Source of the DNA: Linnemannia elongata
Taxonomy: Eukaryota > Mortierellomycota > Mortierellomycetes > Mortierellales > Mortierellaceae
Length of the DNA stretch: 64,000 nt
Reading direction: 5' to 3'
Assembly: GCA_036320915.1 (NCBI GenBank)
Contig: JAXBDG010000010.1
Location: 124,001-188,000 of the forward strand
This document shows positions 26,828 to 38,822 of the stretch, piece by piece. The notes beneath the pieces are model-generated. The model worked only from the letters and a program-made list of their open reading frames with translations, had not been told where the DNA came from and searched no databases. The stretch's first letter is position 1; every line of letters starts with the position of its first letter. Made by a program: the position numbers and the translations under genes.

Positions 26828-26978
26828 TTGTTAATTTTTCTGCTGCTCCCTCTCTCTTCTTCTCTCTTCTCCGCTCTATCACGCTGCAACAACCTCAACG
26901 ACACACGCACACTATCTCACAAAAACATAACGTACTCATACCTTCAACACACAACTTCTCACACATATAATCTCAAAC

Positions 26979-27194
26979 ATGAACACCGGATCAGAGAATA
27001 CGCACCCCAAAGCCACCCCAACCTCGACCTCCGAGGCTCCAGTTCTGCCGCCTGTCCACCACACGCGCGAAGAACTTATGGAAATGCATGCCAAGGACCT
27101 CCTCCAGATGCTCGACGAGCGCCACGTCGACCACACTGCTGTCGTCGAGAAGCCCGACCTGGTCGATTTGATCCTCGAACGATGCACCCACTGA
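26979..27194 (+). CDS. Small stand-alone MANF/SAP-like helical domain protein
   Basis: A single-exon, 71-residue protein. Residues 1-28 are Thr/Pro/His-rich and probably disordered. Residues about 29-69 (TREELMEMHAKDLLQMLDER, then VEKPDLVDLILERC) align without gaps to the C-terminal domain of the redoxin just upstream, with 19 of 41 positions identical by eye, including the EEL, EK, LIL and final Cys positions. The ATG follows a CT- then CA-rich leader as in other genes here, and an AATAAA lies about 230 bases past the stop. Such domains bind partners through a short helical bundle, but the partner is unknown. It looks like a real small gene born by partial tandem duplication; a read-through transcript with the redoxin is the alternative. 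Confidence 0.7.
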   Translation: MNTGSENTHPKATPTSTSEAPVLPPVHHTREELMEMHAKDLLQMLDERHVDHTAVVEKPDLVDLILERCTH

Positions 27195-27427
27195 GTTCCT
27201 ACTCGGTTGGAACTCCGTTCCTTTTTGACTGAGCATTGGCGCTCTAGGATCTTAACCGGCCACTCACCCTTTTTTTTCTTTGCTTTATTGCATCTCTCTT
27301 TTTTTTTTCCCTCCTCTGCGCCGCTCCACCTTCCCTTTCTCCGGCTTGGCCTTTTGATTCTTGCATTAGTCAGTCAGCCTGATGTCATTTGATCAGTGCC
27401 TTTAGTAGCAATTTTTGCACACACTTG

Positions 27428-27433
27428 AATAAA
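27428..27433 (+). terminator. AATAAA polyadenylation signal
   Basis: AATAAA lies about 230 bases past the stop of the small domain gene and before the convergent hemerythrin-like gene ends at 27755. Confidence 0.4.
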
Positions 27434-27754
27434 ACATCACTTTGAGAATCATGACCGAACTAAAATTTCAAAGGGTAGACTATGAATGAGAACGCAAGAA
27501 TATGTGTTGTATTGCAACTGGGCGAAATGGTCTGAGCGTACGAGGATTCAAACAAGTGTGTGTATCGGTGCATATGTGGGTGTGTCAAGCAAAGAAGTGA
27601 GACAGGAGGACTGGGTTCAAAGTAAAAGAACAAATGAAAAGAATGATGTAAGAAACCAAGCAAAGAAATGGGTTGGGTCCAAGTAGGACACGAAGGACAC
27701 GAAGACACCAAGAAAAGGGTGTCACCCGCCCAAACCCTCAGAAAAGGAGACGCT

Positions 27755-29193
27755 CTAGACCGTAGAGGGCTGGCGCTCGAGACGAGCAGAGGCAGTAGCG
27801 CTCTTGGTCTTGGGAGGACAGGTGCACGGTCCCATGCATCCACAGTCTTTTTGGTGAGACTTGGCCTCACTGCCTGCAGCGCTTCCTCCCTGATCCTTCT
27901 TCTGACCTTGCTGCTGCTTCATGCGAGTCAAGACATCATGAGCATTGTCTAGAATCTGGTGCAGATGCTGGCTGAAGATCATAGACCGCTGGGCACCCTG
28001 CTGACAACCTTGTTGAGCCTGACCAGCAGTAGAGACCTGATGCTTGGGCTCCTGCTGCTGCTGAGTCACCTTGGCTGCCGAAGACTCGACTGCCTGGAGT
28101 GCAGCAAGGGGGCTAAAGACGACAAACATGTTGGAGAAAAGGATCAGCTCTTTGTACTATGACTGATTGATCAGTGATGATGGACCAGTGACATATATGA
28201 GAAAAGTGATCGCGGTATATGGTGAATATTGACGAGCCATTTACCGAGAGGGAGCAGTGGATCGAGCAGTCGTCCAACGGGGTCCCAAGAGGACAAAGTC
28301 CGATGGGTTCATTAAATCCTCCACCATGCGCACCGAGCGCTATTATAGTTGTTGGCGAACAAGCCCAGTACATGGTTAGAGTTAGTTATTCGAATAAAAG
28401 GATGTAGATGTAGGCGAGAAAGCAAGCGTATGTTACGAAGTTGTTATGGGAGGCAAACGATAGCGTGAAGACCTCATGTTGAAGTAAAAAGGGTGAAAGG
28501 TGTGATGAAGGCTGGCCCATGTAACTCATCGTGTTGTTGACGGAGGACTTACGTCTTCGACCTCCCAGTGCTGGAAGAAGCGGTCAAAAGTCCGGTCAAA
28601 GAAGCTAGGGTAGGAGAGATCGTTGAACTCCATGCGCTCCAGACGGTCAAGGCCAACGACGATCGATCGCAGACGCTTCAGGCTGTCCTCCACCATCGTC
28701 GCGCCCTCGGGAGAGCTCTCCTGAAGTGGAGGGTAGATCACCGCATTCTCGCCGTGAATCATCATCGCGACTGTAGAGTAGTACGGTGGGAAGAGAAACA
28801 AGACGGTAAGCTAGATCGACATACAGTGCTCCCTCCTTCTTCGGACCATGTACCAGCCCGCGACAAACGGAAAAAAACGACTACCTAGGTTGATGGCATC
28901 GTTGGATCGTCGGGTACGGTTGTCGGGGTTAGCCTGGGTGATGCCTCGGGTGAGGTTGGCAAGGTTTTCACGGTCCTGCTTGATGAGACTGTATAGTGGT
29001 TGATACAAGTAACGTGTGGGTCAGGGTCGGTTTCTCTTTCTCTTTGTTAGTATGTTTGTCGATCGTTCCAAAAACGGGCAAGGGGGAGTAAGAACTATGT
29101 GTTTAATTATGGGTGCACGGACACGAAAACGTGTTTATGTGTGTGTGTGTGTGTGTATGTGTGCAGTATTTACTAGAAGAGATCGTTGGCCAT
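27755..29193 (-). CDS. Hemerythrin-like (HHE) protein, degenerate, with Cys-rich C-terminus
   Basis: Four exons on the minus strand (29193-29174, 28988-28885, 28770-28553, 28156-27755) give 247 residues. The first exon is only 20 bases. Residues 1-130 follow the hemerythrin pattern of a four-helix bundle: MANDLFYLIKQDRENLANL, then MMIHGENAVIYPPLQ, DSLKRLRSIVVGLDRLE and FFQHWEVEDYKELILFSNMF. HHE proteins bind a di-iron site through His and Glu. Here the first-helix His (usually QDH) is Arg and the third-helix His is missing, whereas His/Glu in helices 2 and 4 remain. The last 110 residues are Gln-rich and end with DCGCMGPCTCPPK, a four-cysteine cluster like a small metal-binding tail. For the exon 4 acceptor I chose 28157 because the nearer TTTAG breaks frame. 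The family assignment is moderate; the gene model is good. Confidence 0.6.
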
Positions 29194-29812
29194 GGTGTTC
29201 TTCTTGTTCCTTTGTTTGTTGGCTTGTTGGAGGGTAAGTGTGAATGTGTATGAGAGAATTGTTGTTTGCGTTTGCGTGAGAGGGGTTGAGTGTGGAGAAG
29301 GGACAATGAGAGGAGAGAGGAGAAGACCGAGAGAGAGAGAAAGTAAGAACGAAGGACCTAGAAGCTATTAAAATACGTGGGCGTGTCATTTTGCCCACCA
29401 AAGGAACGCGATTTATTTAGGAGAGGAGGCTGCCTACACCACTCTCAGAGAAAAATGAAATCTAATTTTCCATGGGGGGGGACAAACACTCCTCGTTGTA
29501 AACGGTTACATAATTTAGCAACCGTCACCTTTTGTCTTTTGCCACCACCCTCTTCCCATTCTCTCCTTTTCTCCTTCTCTCCTTCTCCCATTCTCTGCTT
29601 CATACTCTCTCTTGTTGTCCTTCTCTTCTCCCCTCACCCCTCTTCATCCTTCTCTCTTTGTTCTCATTCCTCTTCTCATTCTTTCCTTCCTTCATCTCCT
29701 CATCACACTCCACTACCCCCTCCTCCTTCTCAAGGCACACTTTCGTTCTTGTTTCAACTCTATTTCTTAATTCAGGAACACACTCAAAAACTTCCTTTTC
29801 AAAGCAGTTACC
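29194..29812. other. Divergent spacer with TG/GT microsatellite
   Basis: Short spacer between divergent genes. It contains GA runs and CT-rich leader sequence from about 29540. A GT microsatellite sits at about 29137-29162, inside intron 1 of the hemerythrin-like gene just beside it. No further gene. Confidence 0.5.
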
Positions 29813-32450
29813 ATGGCATCTCACTCTTCCTATCGTCATTCCGTGCTCGATCCTGCCCTCGAGGGAATCCGACGTTATAGATCTCCTTCTTCCAGCCGCG
29901 CCATCGCAACCTCAGTCCCCTACGCCCCCAGTCCTCTCTCACCTCCTCCTCCTCCTACTCCTTTATCCGGTATTTCCTCTTCTTCAGCACTGACCTCGCC
30001 TACCCAGGCAGACTACCCATCACGGCTACTCCCTCCTCCAAGGAGTTCCACTCCCTTGCCAATGCCCCCAAAGACCCCACCCCCTTTTGCCAAGTCGTCG
30101 GTATCGCTTTCGTCCTCGATGCCCTCTGGACTAGTCTCATTACCGATTACTATGCCTCCTACATCCCCTCCTCCAACGCCCCGGCCCAAGGACAGGAAGC
30201 GATCCACGTCCAGTTCAGTCATGATCCAACAGGGTAATCAACCCTTTGTTCCAACACCTCCGACTCCGACCCCTCCTTCAAGACCGCCTCCTCATTCCCG
30301 CACTACTATCCTTCCCGCAGGCATGGTCCAAGAGTCGGGACATTATCACGACTTTCATGAGCAACCACAACAACAACAACGAGAGACGGACCCGGGCTTG
30401 GACAGTCGCAGGACAACTCAGTATTACTCAGACGAGGGCTCATACAACAGACATATGGAGCAGGAGATGCGCGAGTCACAGCGAGAGCAGAGCGAGCGGG
30501 TGTCTCGACTGATGGGTCAGCGCATGCTTCAAGGGTGGACCATGCTTCAGGACACCTGCCCCAACCCTTCCTGTAATGGGGTAAGTTCTTTTCGCAATGT
30601 ACATACTAGTATCTCTTTATTTTTGTTTGTTTACTTTGTATGATTTTCTCCTTTATCCGTCGTGTCCGTTGGGTGTGAGTGTGAGTGTGCGTGCATTTTT
30701 TTTTTTTTTTTTCATTTGTTTATTTTTAATTGAATGATAATTGGATGATGAACAACGGATGAGGGATGCAGAGGGGGGAGGGGAAGTAATAGGGGCCATG
30801 CTTTTTTATTTTTCATTTTCTGTTCTTGCCTTCTTCCCTTCTTTCCCATTTGCCAGAGGCAGAAAGTCAGGCGCATTACATTTGCATGCATTGCCTCTAT
30901 TGCTCTCTTTTTCCTGTTCTTTTTCTCTTTGCACCCCGTTCCATTTTACTTTCTTATCGCAGAAAGGGCAATGGCCTTTTGGATGGGGTTTTCGATTGCA
31001 ATTCTTCCCTGTCAATGGGTCGATTCGATTGTCTATTTTCTTGTGTTCATCTAAATCGACAAACGCAATGAAGAAACTTTTCATAAGAGCGTTTATTATT
31101 CTTAACCTTCGTGCACCCGGCGCGACCGCATGAAATGAGAGCGTTTCCCCCTTCCTCTTTTCCTCTCTTCTGTTGTCAACAGCGAGAACAGACAGAGAGA
31201 AGGATGCGATATCCGTTGCAGCGGCAAGCCAACTTTTTTTTTTCTTTGTTCAAACTCACATGCAATAATAACCAATACTCCAAAACAACAACAAAAACAG
31301 AAAGAAAACAAACATTAAGAATACTCAACCATTGTTTTTATTATTGCTCTGTCCTTGTTTGTCATCCAGGTGCCTTTGATGAGGAGCCGTGAAAAGAAGG
31401 AAATATGCGTCGCCTGCGGAAAGGACCCTCGTGCAGCTGCCAACGGAGAGCCTGGACAGGGACAGGGACAGGGACAGGGGCAGGGACAGGGACATGAACA
31501 AGGAAAGGGACACGGACAAAGTCGCGGACAAGCACAAGGCCCAGCCTCATCGATCGCTTATCCTACATCGCCCACTTCCTCAATAATCAGCCCACGGGCG
31601 TCTGTGATGATGAGTCCTCCTTTGGGTGCATCCTCGCCGCAATACAAAGCCACATCGTCTCGGTCCCCGCGCGATCTGAATGGACGAGTCTCGAGCTCAA
31701 TCGTCCTTCCTCCACCTCAAAGGGCCAGCCGGCATTTAAGCAGCGACTTGGATGTAAGTTGAATACTATTTAATTGAATTACAGTGATGAGTGATGATCA
31801 TGATGACGATGATAATGATGGTGTCGGTGTTCAGTGAGTGACAAAGAGAGGATGGGTCGGGAAAGAGTATTCATACTCAGGTACATGGTTGTCCTTAGAT
31901 GACACAGACGCAGTCGAAATTAATTTTTTCCCCCCTCTCTCTCCCCCGCAATTCTATTATACTACAGAAACTGGCCTCGGAGGATGAGGAAACGAACGGC
32001 CATATTCAATTGATCGGACATGTTAACGAGTTCAGTTCCAGGTCCCTGCCCCCTGTGCCCCCGGTCCCTGCCATTCCTTCCAATCATTCCAACCACTCGA
32101 CGCCATCGCGCCCAGCCTCGACCTATTCCAATTCCTCAGGATACAGTCCATCAGAGAAGGAGCGGTCATCTTCGTCCCGTACACACAATCAACTTTCTTC
32201 TCACCAGCACTCTCATCATCCTAACGGACACCCTTCTATCTTACCAGGTCCGCCAGTCCCAACACCCTTGTCGCCAGAGGAAGAGGCAGTTGTCCATGCA
32301 ACACATAAGACGATCTCTGTTCTCTTGGTCAAACTGGAGATGTACCGGTCTGCATTCGAGGTGTCAGATAATCCCAAGGAAAGCCAGGCGTTGGCCAACC
32401 ATATCCGGGGCACCATGGAGTGTCTTAAAGCCTGTCGCCAAGTTCTTTGA
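29813..32450 (+). CDS. ZNRD2: ZNRD2/p27-type (Sjogren autoantigen family) zinc-ribbon protein
   Basis: Three exons (29813-30580, 31370-31753, 31968-32450), all phase 0, encode 544 residues. The diagnostic segment, at about residues 232-280, is SRLMGQRMLQGWTMLQDTCP, NPSCNG, then VPLMRSREKKEICVACGK, a CX4C...CX2C zinc ribbon in the order typical of the UPF0148/Auto_anti-p27 family. The intron falls inside the ribbon. A second conserved-looking helical stretch ends the protein (VVHATHKTISVLLVKLEMYR... LANHIRGTMECLKACRQVL). The human relative is about 200 residues; the extra length here comes from Pro/Ser-rich N-terminal and linker regions plus a Gly-Gln repeat. Function in the family is poorly defined (centromere/telomere and mitotic links are reported for the human protein). 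Confidence 0.85.
31454..31494 (+). repeat. GGGACA hexanucleotide repeat encoding (GQ)n
   Basis: About seven near-identical 6-base units inside ZNRD2 exon 2 translate to alternating Gly-Gln, followed by degenerate G-H/G-Q units. In-frame repeat expansion is tolerated because the unit is a multiple of three. Confidence 0.9.
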
Positions 32451-32496
32451 CACCTCCAACTTTTTTCTAGTTTATTTGCCGTCGATTGTGCTGGTC

Positions 32497-32502
32497 AATA
32501 AA
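32497..32502 (+). terminator. AATAAA polyadenylation signal after ZNRD2
   Basis: AATAAA lies 47 bases after the ZNRD2 stop codon, with T-rich sequence downstream. Confidence 0.5.
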
Positions 32503-34179
32503 GTCTTCTACTCTTCTGTGGTTGTCTTGTTCCTTGTACCATTGGCATTTAAATTGTACTGGTCTCTTGACCATTGCTTGGCCTGTGAAGTGTAGATTGT
32601 GGTCAAAGGTTGTTTTGTCTCAATATTCGAATGGTCTGCTCTTCTGGCTCATGACTTTGACTGTTTCGTTTCAATCAGTAAAATAAATACCTTTAATTTC
32701 TTCTCATTTCATCTACCATGGAATGTATTATTACTGCTACTTACAGCAAATACTATGATGAAGGCAAAAAACAAAATGTAATCTCCAGCATTTTCAGCAA
32801 TTATCGAGCAATTGAGTTTTTTTTTCTTTTGTTGACGATATTGGCTTTTTATTTTGGGTCGACACTGTTGAGATCTTGTATTGTTCTAATCCTGCGAAAT
32901 AAATAGTTATTACCTGAAAAGTGAAGAAAGAGAGAGATGAAAGAGAGAAAAGGATATGTCAATTGCATTTTTCATTTCCTCTTTTCTCTTCTTTTATGAT
33001 TTCATTGCTTTCAGTTGCCCACCAGTGCCAACAAAGAGAGTCGACACAGAGTGAGATGTATAGAGAAGTGCCTCAGAGGTAAATTGTGTATGTGATTGTT
33101 TTGTCATCCTTCTTCAACATTGAAGTGAGAATTGCAGAATCGCGTATCATCCACGGCAGTATGGGTTTGTTTGATTCAAAGGAGGGCGAAAGTAGGGAGA
33201 TTGGATTGGGTTTATTTGTTACCTTTTTGTACACCTTCCGAGACGCGTCCAGTTCGAACTTGAATACAGGTCTACAGGATGAGAAAGAGGACTGTACAGA
33301 TCGGTTAGATGTATTGTGGCAATTGGGTTATCCATTCCCATGTTTTCAACAAAAAAAAAGGAGACAGGGACGATAGAGTTGCTTCAGATCAAGGAAGGCA
33401 CGATGTTTTAATCAACAGTGTAGTTTAGACGCGGAATATCGATACATCATAAGCAGCTCGAGCAGTGTCTTTTTTATAGGTGAACGTTGAACGTGATTTT
33501 CATCGTTTTTTTCTCCTCTTGCGAGATTCAACATACCATAAGAGAGATGGAGGGTTGAGAGGATGATCGAGGAAATAGGAGGAAGTGGGGAGAAGGAAGG
33601 AATGGTTGAGAGATCAGTGATTGAGAAAAATTTGTAAGTGTGATGGATCACTCAATCAACGCGAAGCTGGTGCGATCAGATGTGTGCACGCACGTGATGA
33701 TTCAACAGAGACCAATTGACCAATCGGCGCAAGGGGTTGAGATGTCGCTGCTCTCAAACAGGTTCCCCTTTTGCAGAGTGTGTTGGCCGTGGATGGCTGG
33801 CTGGCAGGTTCAGGATGGGCCAGACCTATGTGATATTACCCTTTGCTTTCGAGTATGTCTGTCTCTGTGTCTCTCTCTGCCTCTTTCTCCTTACCTTCCT
33901 TACGCTCTCTTTCGTCCCTTTCTCTTCTCTTTTCTTCTTTCTCTTCCGCTTCTTCATCTCGCCCTTTTCTTTTCGTCCTCACCCCCCTCCCCTTCCCTCC
34001 TTCACTCCACTTCATTCCCTCCTTCTCTCCTTCTAAAAGGTCTCTTTCTTATCTCTAGAAGAGCAATCGTCATCTACCTGATCAACTCACTCTTCCACAC
34101 CACTCCCTCCAACGACACCTCAACTACTCCACACCATACCCCTCATAACATATTCAACAACACTACACACAAGCATACC
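32503..34179. other. Intergenic region before the epsin gene
   Basis: No supported gene. AT-rich to about 33650, then CT-rich promoter/leader sequence (33840-34170), changing to CA-rich just before the ATG. Confidence 0.5.
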
Positions 34180-35213
34180 ATGGATAACTTTATCGAGAAC
34201 GTGTCCGGCTATTCCATGTGGGATATCCGCAATGCCATCGACAAAGTGTACGTATCAAACGACTCTTTTAAAGAACACACAAGCACTTGCACACTCGTGG
34301 TATTGTATTTTCTTCTAACTGTCGTTCAAATGGGGTGATGACCCACCTCGTGTATAAACATATAGGACGGCAAAGGTGATGAACCTGACAGAGATGGAGC
34401 AAAAGGTCAGGGAGGCAACCAGCAACGACCCCTGGGGTGCATCCGGAACCCTCAAGCAGGAACTTGCCCAGGCTACCCACAACTTGTACGTACACGCAGG
34501 ATGAATCAACATCATGCAGACTTGCATGGCAACGCGACATTGCCACTTTGGCTTTGCTTGATTGGCCTATCTATTTTTGTCGTCATTGAGTATTGTGATG
34601 AGTCAAGCGCACTTACACGAAAGCATCTTCTCGTCTCTTAGCCAATACTTCAACGAGATCATGCCTGCCATCTTCAAGCGGTTCGCAGAGAAGGAGCCTA
34701 GGGAATGGCGTCAAATCTACAAGGTACACTCAACAGCAGCGGCTACTACAAGTACAGAAGGTCATTTATCAATTAGGGATAAAAGGTATTAACCCTTGTG
34801 CCCTTGGACTTTGCATTTAAATAGGCATTGGTGCTTCTGGAATATCTTGTCACGCATGGTTCAGAGCGTGTGGTTGACGAGGCAAGAGGACATATCTCGA
34901 CCATCAAAGTTCTTCGCAGCTTCCAGTATGTCGATGACAACGGCAAGGATGAGGGCATTAATGGTACGTTTAACACTCTTCTCGCTTTGTTTAATGTGAA
35001 GGTCGTCTCTTGGGAAAGACGATACACAACAAAAGGAACAACAAAACGAAGGACGCTGGCGATCTTGTGTAATAATGAATTAAATGCAACGAGAGGAGCA
35101 AAGAAACGGAATGCAACTCAAAGCGATCATGCATCCAAATGGATCTTGCGCAACAAACGGAAAACGGAACGCATCTCAAAGCGCTCGTGTATAGACATAG
35201 CTCATTCACAAGT

Positions 35214-35245
<32 letters not shown>

Positions 35246-36746
35246 ACAAGAACCGCAAGCAAAAAGAACCTTCTAATTGACGTTGCTCTTCTTCCCTCCC
35301 CCCCTGCGGACTTTTTGTTCAATTGCATACATTATCTACTAATTATAGTCCGCAACCGCGCCAAGGAGTTTGCGGAAATGCTGAGCAGCGTGGATCGCAT
35401 CAAGGAGGAGCGCAAAAAGGCCAAGAATAACCGCAACAAGTTTGTTGGTACTGAAGGTGGTGGTTTCGCTGGCACCGGCTCCAAGTATGGCGGTTTCGGA
35501 AGCGATAGCTACTATGAGGGTGAGTCAACAACAGAGGCTCTCATTTACTACAAATGCACGCGCGACTGATCTGAAACACACCATGGGAAACTAATGCCAT
35601 TTTGTGGTCTTTTCTTAATTGCATAGGCGGTGGAGGAGGTGGAGGATATGGTGGCAGCACTGGATCAGGAGGCTCGAGGGGCAGCAGCCGTTACGACGAC
35701 CGTAGCAGTAGCCGATCCAACCGCTATGATGACGATGATCGCGAACCCTCGAACTCGCCCCCTGTTCGTCGTACTGCTCGCAAGGCAGAGACCTCCAAGC
35801 CAGTCGCCAAGGTCGAGCCTGTCAAAGAGGTCAACTTGTTTGATTTTGATGAGCCCATCTCGACCTCGTCTGCACCACCCAACCAGAATGCGTTTGGCGG
35901 AAATGCAGCCAAGCCCGCCGCAGCTTTGGATGACGGCTGGGGCTCGCTCCAGTCGGCGACGGACGACTTTGATGATTTCCAGAGTGCACCGCCCGTCGAG
36001 ACCAAGAGCCAGGCCTCGGTTCCCTCATTCCCAGCCTATAACCCCACTATGGCATCTGTCCTCCCTCCTGTCCGCACCAACAATACCACCACCAACAACA
36101 ACAACAACAACAACAACAATAATAATGGATTTGGTGCATTTGGTGGTTCAAGCGGTGGATCTGCTTTTGATTTGCTTGGTAGCACACCTGCCAGTGGCGG
36201 CAACAGCGGCATGGGTAATTTTGGAACCACTATTCAACCCATGTCAGCCTCTATGGCCCACTCCAAGCCCACCACCACCTCCTCATTCCCCGTCCAGGTA
36301 ATTATCTTCACTCATTACTTTGTATTCTCACACTTCATTTATTGGCACTTGTTTCGAGTATTGTATTCACCGATTATTTGTCTTTGTCTTTATTTTATAC
36401 AACATGTCACCTAACCGTTACTATGATATTTTTTATCTTACATTAATAGAACAATAACAACAGCAGCAGCAACTCGAATGATATCTGGTCGAATGCGTCG
36501 GGATTGATTTCGTTGGATGGACTGGGAAAGACAAAGACAAAGGAAGCTGCACCATCGATGAATGCACTTGCAGCCAATTCTTGGAACTCTGGTTCATGGG
36601 CCAATAAGCCAACAACACCATCAACAGGAGGATCGAATGCCTTTGGCAACTTTGGCAGCATGGCAACCAACGCCCAGTCGACCAACAACAACAACAACAA
36701 CAACAAGAACAACAACAACAACAACTTTAACGACCTGTTGTTCTAA
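34180..36746 (+). CDS. ENTH-domain epsin, Ent3/epsinR-like clathrin adaptor
   Basis: Seven exons (34180-34247, 34366-34485, 34642-34723, 34825-34963, 35349-35519, 35627-36297, 36450-36746) encode 515 residues. Residues about 8-150 are a full ENTH domain: SMWDIRNAIDKVTAKVMNLT, then KVREATSNDPWGASGTL, EIMPAIFKRFAEKEPREWRQIYKALVLLEYLVTHGSERVV and the RNRAKEFAEML helix. The ENTH fold binds phosphoinositides. Beyond it lie a Gly/Arg/Asp-rich linker, NLFDFDEPI (clathrin-box-like), TDDFDDFQSAPP (acidic-Phe motif of the kind bound by AP-1 gamma and GGA ears) and NDIWSNASG, ending in Asn runs. No UIM repeats are seen. The combination fits the Golgi/endosome epsins (Ent3, Ent5, epsinR) better than plasma-membrane Ent1/2. 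All joins keep frame. Confidence 0.93.
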
Positions 36747-36831
36747 GTTAGAAGTATCACAAGATGGACACTACATTCTTTTAATTGATTCCCGACCCTT
36801 TTTTTTTCTGTCTTTCCATCGTTTTTATTAC

Positions 36832-36837
36832 AATAAA
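36832..36837 (+). terminator. AATAAA polyadenylation signal after the epsin gene
   Basis: AATAAA lies 86 bases after the epsin stop codon, preceded by a T-rich stretch. Confidence 0.5.
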
Positions 36838-38822
36838 AAATTACACTCTAAACTTAGTGCAATCCAATGATCAATGGAAGAAAGAGTTGTTTGACGAGAA
36901 ATAGAAGGATTTATGGTGTCATGGGTATTGTGATAAGAAAGAGAGTAGGTGACGCCAGTCCATTGTCCATGATGATGACAGGACGACGATGATAGAGAAG
37001 CCGATAAGGATGAGGATGAAATGCCATGAAATGAATAAATGAGCTAATGCATTCTGCTATTTCTCCCTGGCTGCAGTCGTGGACATTTTTTTTTTTGATA
37101 ACCTTTAGCTGCGCCCAATCCTAATATTATCTGTGACCATTAAATGGATAACTGAATACAGAAGACTGTGGTGGTTGACAACCAGCCTGGAGACAGCGTG
37201 GAGACATGTTTGCTTTCTACCTGTTTACTTATTTTTGGCTTTTTTCGCTTAGGGAAGATGTCACGTTCATCTATAGCCAGTTGAGTGGTGTTCACGGAAG
37301 AGGCTGACGAATAAAGAAAGAGCTGGGATTGACGACTGCCAGCAAAGGAAAGTAAGCAAGGCAGAAGGCAGGTGGACCCCTTTCCCTTTCTTATTTGTAC
37401 CCCTCCCCTGCAGCAGGGTAGAGTATTAAAATAAAGACCTTTTTCGGCATGATAACGATGTCCCTTTTTTTAAGAGATGGTGATGACAAGGGTGATGATG
37501 GCGTCTGGAATGAGAACAAGGCAGGGACAGCCCGACACTTGCATGATATTTGATATCATTGGGCAAAGACTTTTTTTTTTTTTTTTTTTTTGTTCATATT
37601 TGATGGGAATGGGATATGAATGAGAACTGATCAATTGATGGACCTTGTTTGTTTCCAAGTAGAAAAAGAAGGGGCGCCATCATGGGTGCGCATTTGAATA
37701 TGTATATAGAAACAACAACAGGTGCATAGAGAGTACTCGATGCAACAGGAGCTTGGACGACGATCTCTAGCTTTGTTTCTTTCTCTCTTTGCACTTGCAC
37801 TTGCACTTGCACTTGCACTTGCAATGTCAATCAATATGAGCACACTCTGTTTACTGCACACATAAGCAACACATACACAACTATGCTATACACTGTACTG
37901 GATATTGCCTTTTGCTTTTCTTCCTTTTTTATACATGAATGGTTTGCTAGCTCGTTCTGTTCTTCTTATCCTTCCTTCCTGCCCCTTTGCCTCCCCCCCT
38001 CGTCCTCCCCCTCCCTTCTCCTTCTCCTCTCACAACTATCCTTGTTCTTACGTTTACTTTCCCTTGCCTTTCCTTTCCTTATATCACACTCCCTTCAACC
38101 GGGGCCTTTCCTTGTTCACCCTCTCATCCCACTCTCCTCTTTCCTCACGTTCCTCCTTCCTTCCCTTTCCCTTATTTCATCCTAATCTCATCCTCATCCT
38201 CATCGTCATCCTCTTCCTCCTCAACAGTAAACCTGGAACTTGTTCTTTCGATCTCATTCCCATTCCTCAACACTCATCTTTCTTTCTTCAACACACACAT
38301 TCGCACACTCACGCACTCTTACAACATCACTCACCCTGCTCACATACATTTAACTACATCCAGTATCCAGCCAGTCTCTCAGCCCTTGTTGGGGTCAGCT
38401 CTTTACAGTTCTCCCCTTTTTCTTCCACTGTAAGTCATCTCTATCAACTACCTCCTGCCTCACTCCCTCCTCCTGCTTTGGGTACAGGTCAATCGCATAC
38501 CAATGCACTCACCTTCTTTATCTCTTTCTTTCTTTCTTTCTTTCCAACTTCTTTGCTGCTCTTTGTATGTGAACTGACGTCCCCATACTCTCTCTCTTTC
38601 CTGCCTTCCTCCCCTCTTTTCCACCTGCCAAGAGCTGTTACACCCTTCATCCTACTCATTCAACAACAGCAAGGATAAGGGCTAATCCAACAATCGCCCG
38701 CCCTCCTTCCTTCACCCACTCACCCTCTCACTCTCGCTTCCCCACTCTTGCCTTGCTTTCATTCCACCCCGCCTCCTTCCCTCCTCCTTCCCTCCTCCTC
38801 TGCCTTCTCCCCCCTCTCACTA
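36838..38822. other. Long leader/promoter region of the GATA factor
   Basis: No supported gene. It contains a T21 run (37571-37591), a hexamer repeat (37791-37820) and about 900 bases of CT-rich sequence up to the GATA start. The CT-rich frames here are repeat artefacts. Confidence 0.5.
37791..37820. repeat. (GCACTT)5 tandem repeat
   Basis: Five exact copies of the 6-base unit GCACTT, read directly, in the upstream region of the GATA factor. Confidence 0.95.

Noticed and set aside
28113..28130. Nearer splice acceptor (TTTAG) for the last exon of the hemerythrin-like gene
   Set aside because: Using it breaks the reading frame; the acceptor at 28157 keeps frame and completes the fourth helix.
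37905..38678. 257-codon frame upstream of the GATA factor
   Set aside because: Leader-type CT-rich DNA giving Ser/Phe/Leu/Pro runs in all three frames.
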